From Fidelibacterota bacterium (GTDB taxonomy: Bacteria; Fidelibacterota; Marinisomatia; Marinisomatales; TCS56), in NCBI GenBank assembly GCA_013203015.1, contig JABMPO010000413.1, forward strand, positions 1 to 10,145: DNA of 10,145 nt. Reading direction: 5' to 3'. The translations under genes were made by a program, and so were the position numbers. The notes under the pieces were generated by a model. It worked only from the letters and a program-made list of their open reading frames with translations. It searched no databases and was not told the origin of the DNA. Below are positions 8,301 through 10,145 of this stretch, one piece after another (positions within the stretch are counted from its first letter, which is position 1; each line of letters begins with the position of its first letter).

Positions 8301-8512
8301 ATAGTCGCGATGAATTTGATGATTTTGCTACTCTGCAAAAAAAATACGGCTATGCCATTAATCAGCAATTCAATCCGATCGTCAGCAGTTTTGGGTATGG
8401 TGTGAAAATTAATCTGGGTTATTTCCTGTTACGACTTGATAGCGCCTGGGACATCCAAAATGATGGTACCTCCAAACCTCAATACTATCTCTCGCTGGGC
8501 GCTGATTGGTAA
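5348..8512 (+). CDS. Exported metallopeptidase / TolB-like propeller / Omp85-like barrel protein
   Basis: I know no gene name for this 1054-residue protein. Residues 1-18 are a signal peptide (MKRLLIITLLTSINLVMG, cleaved before Q19). Residues 30-265 resemble gluzincin peptidase-MA domains: HHELVH (H132-E133-xx-H136) supplies two zinc ligands and the general base, and WVNEGLAEY supplies the likely third ligand E166, 29 residues after H136. Residues 290-570 hold about six TolB/PD40 propeller blades, shown by SPDG or equivalent at 298, 352, 396 and 440 with weaker blades near 499 and 542. Residues 571-655 are an Asp/Asn-rich linker. Residues 656-1054 are rich in amphipathic beta strands, with VRGTRYYE at 931-938 like the Omp85 loop-6 VRG motif, and an aromatic C-terminus (SLGADW). 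About 395 residues would fit a 16-strand barrel. No POTRA domain is visible. I infer an outer-membrane protein whose protease and propeller face the periplasm. The ATG is preceded by a weak AGG. Confidence 0.88.
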   Translation: MKRLLIITLLTSINLVMGQSFGQNKVQYKDFDWSYIESAHFDIYYNNNEKELAEFTAGAIEKAYGQVSKHLRWELNKRVSVIVYNSHNDFQQTNVVMTYMSEGIGGVTELFKNRIVVPFEGSYTQFRHVIHHELVHAVVNDMIYGGNIQSIVSGRVKLNVPLWVNEGLAEYLSSNWDTKADMMLRDLAIHEYIPTVQELNYYFAYKGGQSIWRFIGEKYGREKVGEIFLNMKHSQNAEAGFKKALGIDYESLTDKWHKYLKKEYWPEVADRSELEDIAKRITNHKKLRNFYNLSPALSPDGSKIALLTDRTGYANIELIDAISGKYIKTVVKGNRSVDFEELKWLQPGVSWSPDGEKILFAAKAGKSDVLYIIDVKTGKKNKLHFDMDGLFTAVWSPDPNKIAFVGMVGRASDIFVYDMESKELVNLTNDEYSDSEPSWSPDGREIAFVSDRRSVAVEIAKDELDYHDYYQTDIFTVAVETGNITAITNTDYNENYPIWAHTQNKLLYSADYNGVWNLHFYEFDQNEFYPITNVLTGIQQLSLSEDDQTLVISGYEEWGWDLYSIANPLDLDPTNVEPTNFYQTRNTITAPFEDMRVSRHKKSEAIDNIPNDFSNFIFSEEYDQYNNVVFDQNDPVVALSDDSTKTVDGEYISNNYKTRFTLDVVNGQAMYNTVFGYSGTTVFLFSDILGDHQILFGTELVLTLKNSDYFFTYAYLKRRADFYITGFHTANLFGNGYTYVSRLRNYGISAGISLPTSRFNRFDAELTWSQIQYSIMARDPANPYSNQLITIGELHLNTILPALSWVKDNTVYGYTGPVDGSRQNLRFVVSPKISDDGINFSTVTLDSRKYFRFKREYSLAGRLLLGTSFGNDAQKFMLGGLPNWVFGYGETDGFKDNGSYRQNILTGNDSTDSSKTNTLKDAYFSVFAMPVRGTRYYERYGTNVALLNLELRFPFINYFALGFPFKMIFANIRGHVFYDVGAAWDSRDEFDDFATLQKKYGYAINQQFNPIVSSFGYGVKINLGYFLLRLDSAWDIQNDGTSKPQYYLSLGADW

Positions 8513-8566
8513 TCGGATACCACCTATCTGCTTAATTCCCCTGTAATATTATTCTATTGATTTTCG

Positions 8567-9922
8567 ATGAATAGAACAACAACTAAGATGGTTTATCTGT
8601 GCTCAAATTGTGGGGCAGATTTTCCTAAATGGAACGGACAATGTCCAGCCTGCCACGAATGGGGAACCTTGAGCGAATTTAAAATTAAAAAACGTTCAGG
8701 AAATCGCCCGGACAGAGAAAAACGAACAGCTACTGCTTTATCCTCATTACTAAATACGATAGCTACGGAGCGTATTTCTTCCAGAATTGGTGAAGTAGAT
8801 CGTGTTCTTGGCGGTGGTTTACTTCAGGGATCATTGATTTTGTTAGGGGGGAGTCCTGGAATTGGTAAATCAACACTGGCATTGCAAATTGTTGCCAATG
8901 TCGACCAGCCGGTTCTTTATGTATCAGCGGAAGAATCAGGAGAGCAGATAGCCCTTCGCGCTCGTCGTATAGGCCTAAAAACTGGATCAATGCATATATC
9001 GGGCGAGAATCAGATTGAGAATATTCTGGATGAAATCAGTATCCTGAAAACCAGCCTGGTGGTTATTGATTCGATCCAAACCGTTTTTAGCAACGATATT
9101 GACTCACTCCCCGGATCAGTCAGTCAAATCAGGGAATGCGGTCAGCAGTTGCTGCAGGCTTGTAAGCAGTCAGGTGTCACAGTAATTATTATTGGGCATG
9201 TCACCAAAGACGGTACAATTGCCGGCCCTAAAATGCTGGAGCATATGGTCGATACCGTTCTTTATCTTGATGGCGATGACCGCTATGACCAGCGCATTTT
9301 ACGCTCTGTAAAGAATCGCTTTGGTGCTACAAACGAAGTAGGCATTTTCCGGATGGAAGCAAATGGAATGCAGCCGGTTGAGAATCCATCGGAATTATTT
9401 TTAGCTGAGCGCACAGATGGGATCTCTGGCTCAGCGATTTATCCGGCTTTGGAAGGAAGTCGCCCAATCTTGCTAGAAGTACAGGCTCTGGTATCGGCGG
9501 CAAATTTTGGAACACCCCAGCGTAATGTAAACGGTATTGATTATCGCCGGCTGGCAATGCTGCTGGCGGTTTTAGAAAGAAGACAGGGGTTGGTTCTTGG
9601 TACGCGCGATGTCTTTGTCAATCTGGTTGGCGGCTTAAAAGTGAGTGATCCGGCCGCTGATCTGGCGGTTGTCAGTGCGGTTGCTTCAGGGACGTTGGAT
9701 AAAATTATTCAGTCCTCGACTGCATTGGTTGGTGAAGTAGGACTGGCTGGCGAGGTGCGGTCTGTGAGCCAGTTAGAAAAACGTATTATCGAAGCCCAGG
9801 CACTTGGTTTCAAGGATTTAATTGCCCCGCAGGGTAGTGTCCACCGTTTAAATTCAGTCCCTAAAAAGATTAAAGTTCATGGTGTAAATTCGGTAAAGGA
9901 AGTATTTGAAATATTGTTCTGA
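8567..9922 (+). CDS. radA: DNA repair protein RadA (Sms)
   Basis: RadA is a RecA-related hexameric ATPase/helicase that promotes branch migration and processing of recombination intermediates. The product has 451 residues, the usual length. It has an N-terminal zinc finger (C12, C15, C26, C29), Walker A GGSPGIGKS at 94-102, Walker B-like LVVIDSIQT at 164-172, the RadA-specific KNRFG at 249-253, and a C-terminal Lon-protease-like domain (about 280-451) including VNLVGGLKVSDPAADLA. All signature elements are present. The ATG at 8567 gives a normal N-terminus ahead of VYLCSNCG. An in-frame ATG at 8588 is possible, and neither start has a clear Shine-Dalgarno. It lies 54 bp after the propeller-barrel gene with no terminator visible between them, so readthrough is likely. 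An AT-rich TAATAT at 8545-8550 could belong to its own promoter. Confidence 0.97.
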   Translation: MNRTTTKMVYLCSNCGADFPKWNGQCPACHEWGTLSEFKIKKRSGNRPDREKRTATALSSLLNTIATERISSRIGEVDRVLGGGLLQGSLILLGGSPGIGKSTLALQIVANVDQPVLYVSAEESGEQIALRARRIGLKTGSMHISGENQIENILDEISILKTSLVVIDSIQTVFSNDIDSLPGSVSQIRECGQQLLQACKQSGVTVIIIGHVTKDGTIAGPKMLEHMVDTVLYLDGDDRYDQRILRSVKNRFGATNEVGIFRMEANGMQPVENPSELFLAERTDGISGSAIYPALEGSRPILLEVQALVSAANFGTPQRNVNGIDYRRLAMLLAVLERRQGLVLGTRDVFVNLVGGLKVSDPAADLAVVSAVASGTLDKIIQSSTALVGEVGLAGEVRSVSQLEKRIIEAQALGFKDLIAPQGSVHRLNSVPKKIKVHGVNSVKEVFEILF

Positions 9923-9949
9923 TTTCTACCTAATTCGTCAGTCATTTCC

Positions 9950-10145
9950 CTATTCTATTATTTTTGTCAAAGTTGTAAAATTCAAAGTTAGGCTGATATC
10001 ATAAACACTGGTTTTTAATTCGTGACCCAATGCTCTGATCTGACCAATGGAATACTGAATTCCCAGATATTGATTCAAATAAAACGTAATACCAGTTGAT
10101 GGCTGGAAAATTGCACCTTCACCCAAAGCCAGGTGACCACCCCCA
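9950..10145 (-). CDS. C-terminal end of a probable outer-membrane beta-barrel protein (5' end outside window)
   Basis: On the minus strand one frame is open from the right edge to TAG at 9952-9950, giving 64 residues; the other two frames stop quickly. The segment shows alternating polar/hydrophobic strands (GITFYLNQYLGIQYSIGQI and TSVYDISLTLNF) separated by a turn, which is the look of the last hairpin of a small outer-membrane barrel. Such proteins often end at the aromatic residue, but here eight residues (TTLTKIIE) follow the phenylalanine. The gene converges on radA with 27 bases between the stops and no evident hairpin. The fragment is too short to name a family, and a secreted beta-rich protein is the alternative. 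Confidence 0.6.
   Translation of the reverse strand, partial: GGGHLALGEGAIFQPSTGITFYLNQYLGIQYSIGQIRALGHELKTSVYDISLTLNFTTLTKIIE

Overview
The window looks like chromosomal DNA from a Gram-negative, diderm bacterium, probably of the FCB assemblage (Bacteroidota, Ignavibacteriota, Calditrichota or Neomarinimicrobiota type). The reasons are an LpxH-type lipid A enzyme of the GNHD form, an FCB-style secreted/outer-membrane protein combining protease, beta-propeller and barrel, two further exported proteins, moderate base composition, and housekeeping genes (hslVU, argF, radA) in compact blocks. The phylum is inferred from flavour, not proven. I see no insertion sequences, phage genes, tRNA, rRNA or CRISPR array. 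This is core genome with an envelope-related block in the middle.

Layout. (1) Rightward, 1-2593: the 3' end of hslV, hslU overlapping it by ATGA, then argF (ornithine carbamoyltransferase). A compact hairpin plus T-run sits between hslU and argF and abuts the argF ribosome binding site. (2) Leftward, 5199-2596: a tightly overlapping three-gene operon, transcribed lpxH-like phosphoesterase -> HEAT-repeat lipoprotein (GTG start) -> secreted protein with an FxLYD-like C-terminal domain. It converges on argF with only two bases between the stop codons. (3) A 148-bp divergent intergenic region, 5200-5347. (4) Rightward, 5348-9922: a 1054-residue exported protein with an intact HExxH/NEG metallopeptidase site, a TolB-like six-blade propeller and an Omp85-like C-terminal barrel, followed after 54 bp by radA. 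(5) Leftward, from the right edge to 9950: the last 64 residues of a probable outer-membrane barrel protein, converging on radA.

How the genes relate. HslV and HslU form the two-component ATP-dependent protease. ArgF feeds arginine synthesis and RadA serves recombination repair; these are independent housekeeping functions. The middle block is envelope-centred: lipid A synthesis, a lipoprotein, a periplasmic protein and a large outer-membrane protein. The most unusual item is the protease-propeller-barrel fusion protein. The next are the translationally coupled lpxH/HEAT/FxLYD operon and the possible alternative RNA structures at the hslU-argF junction.
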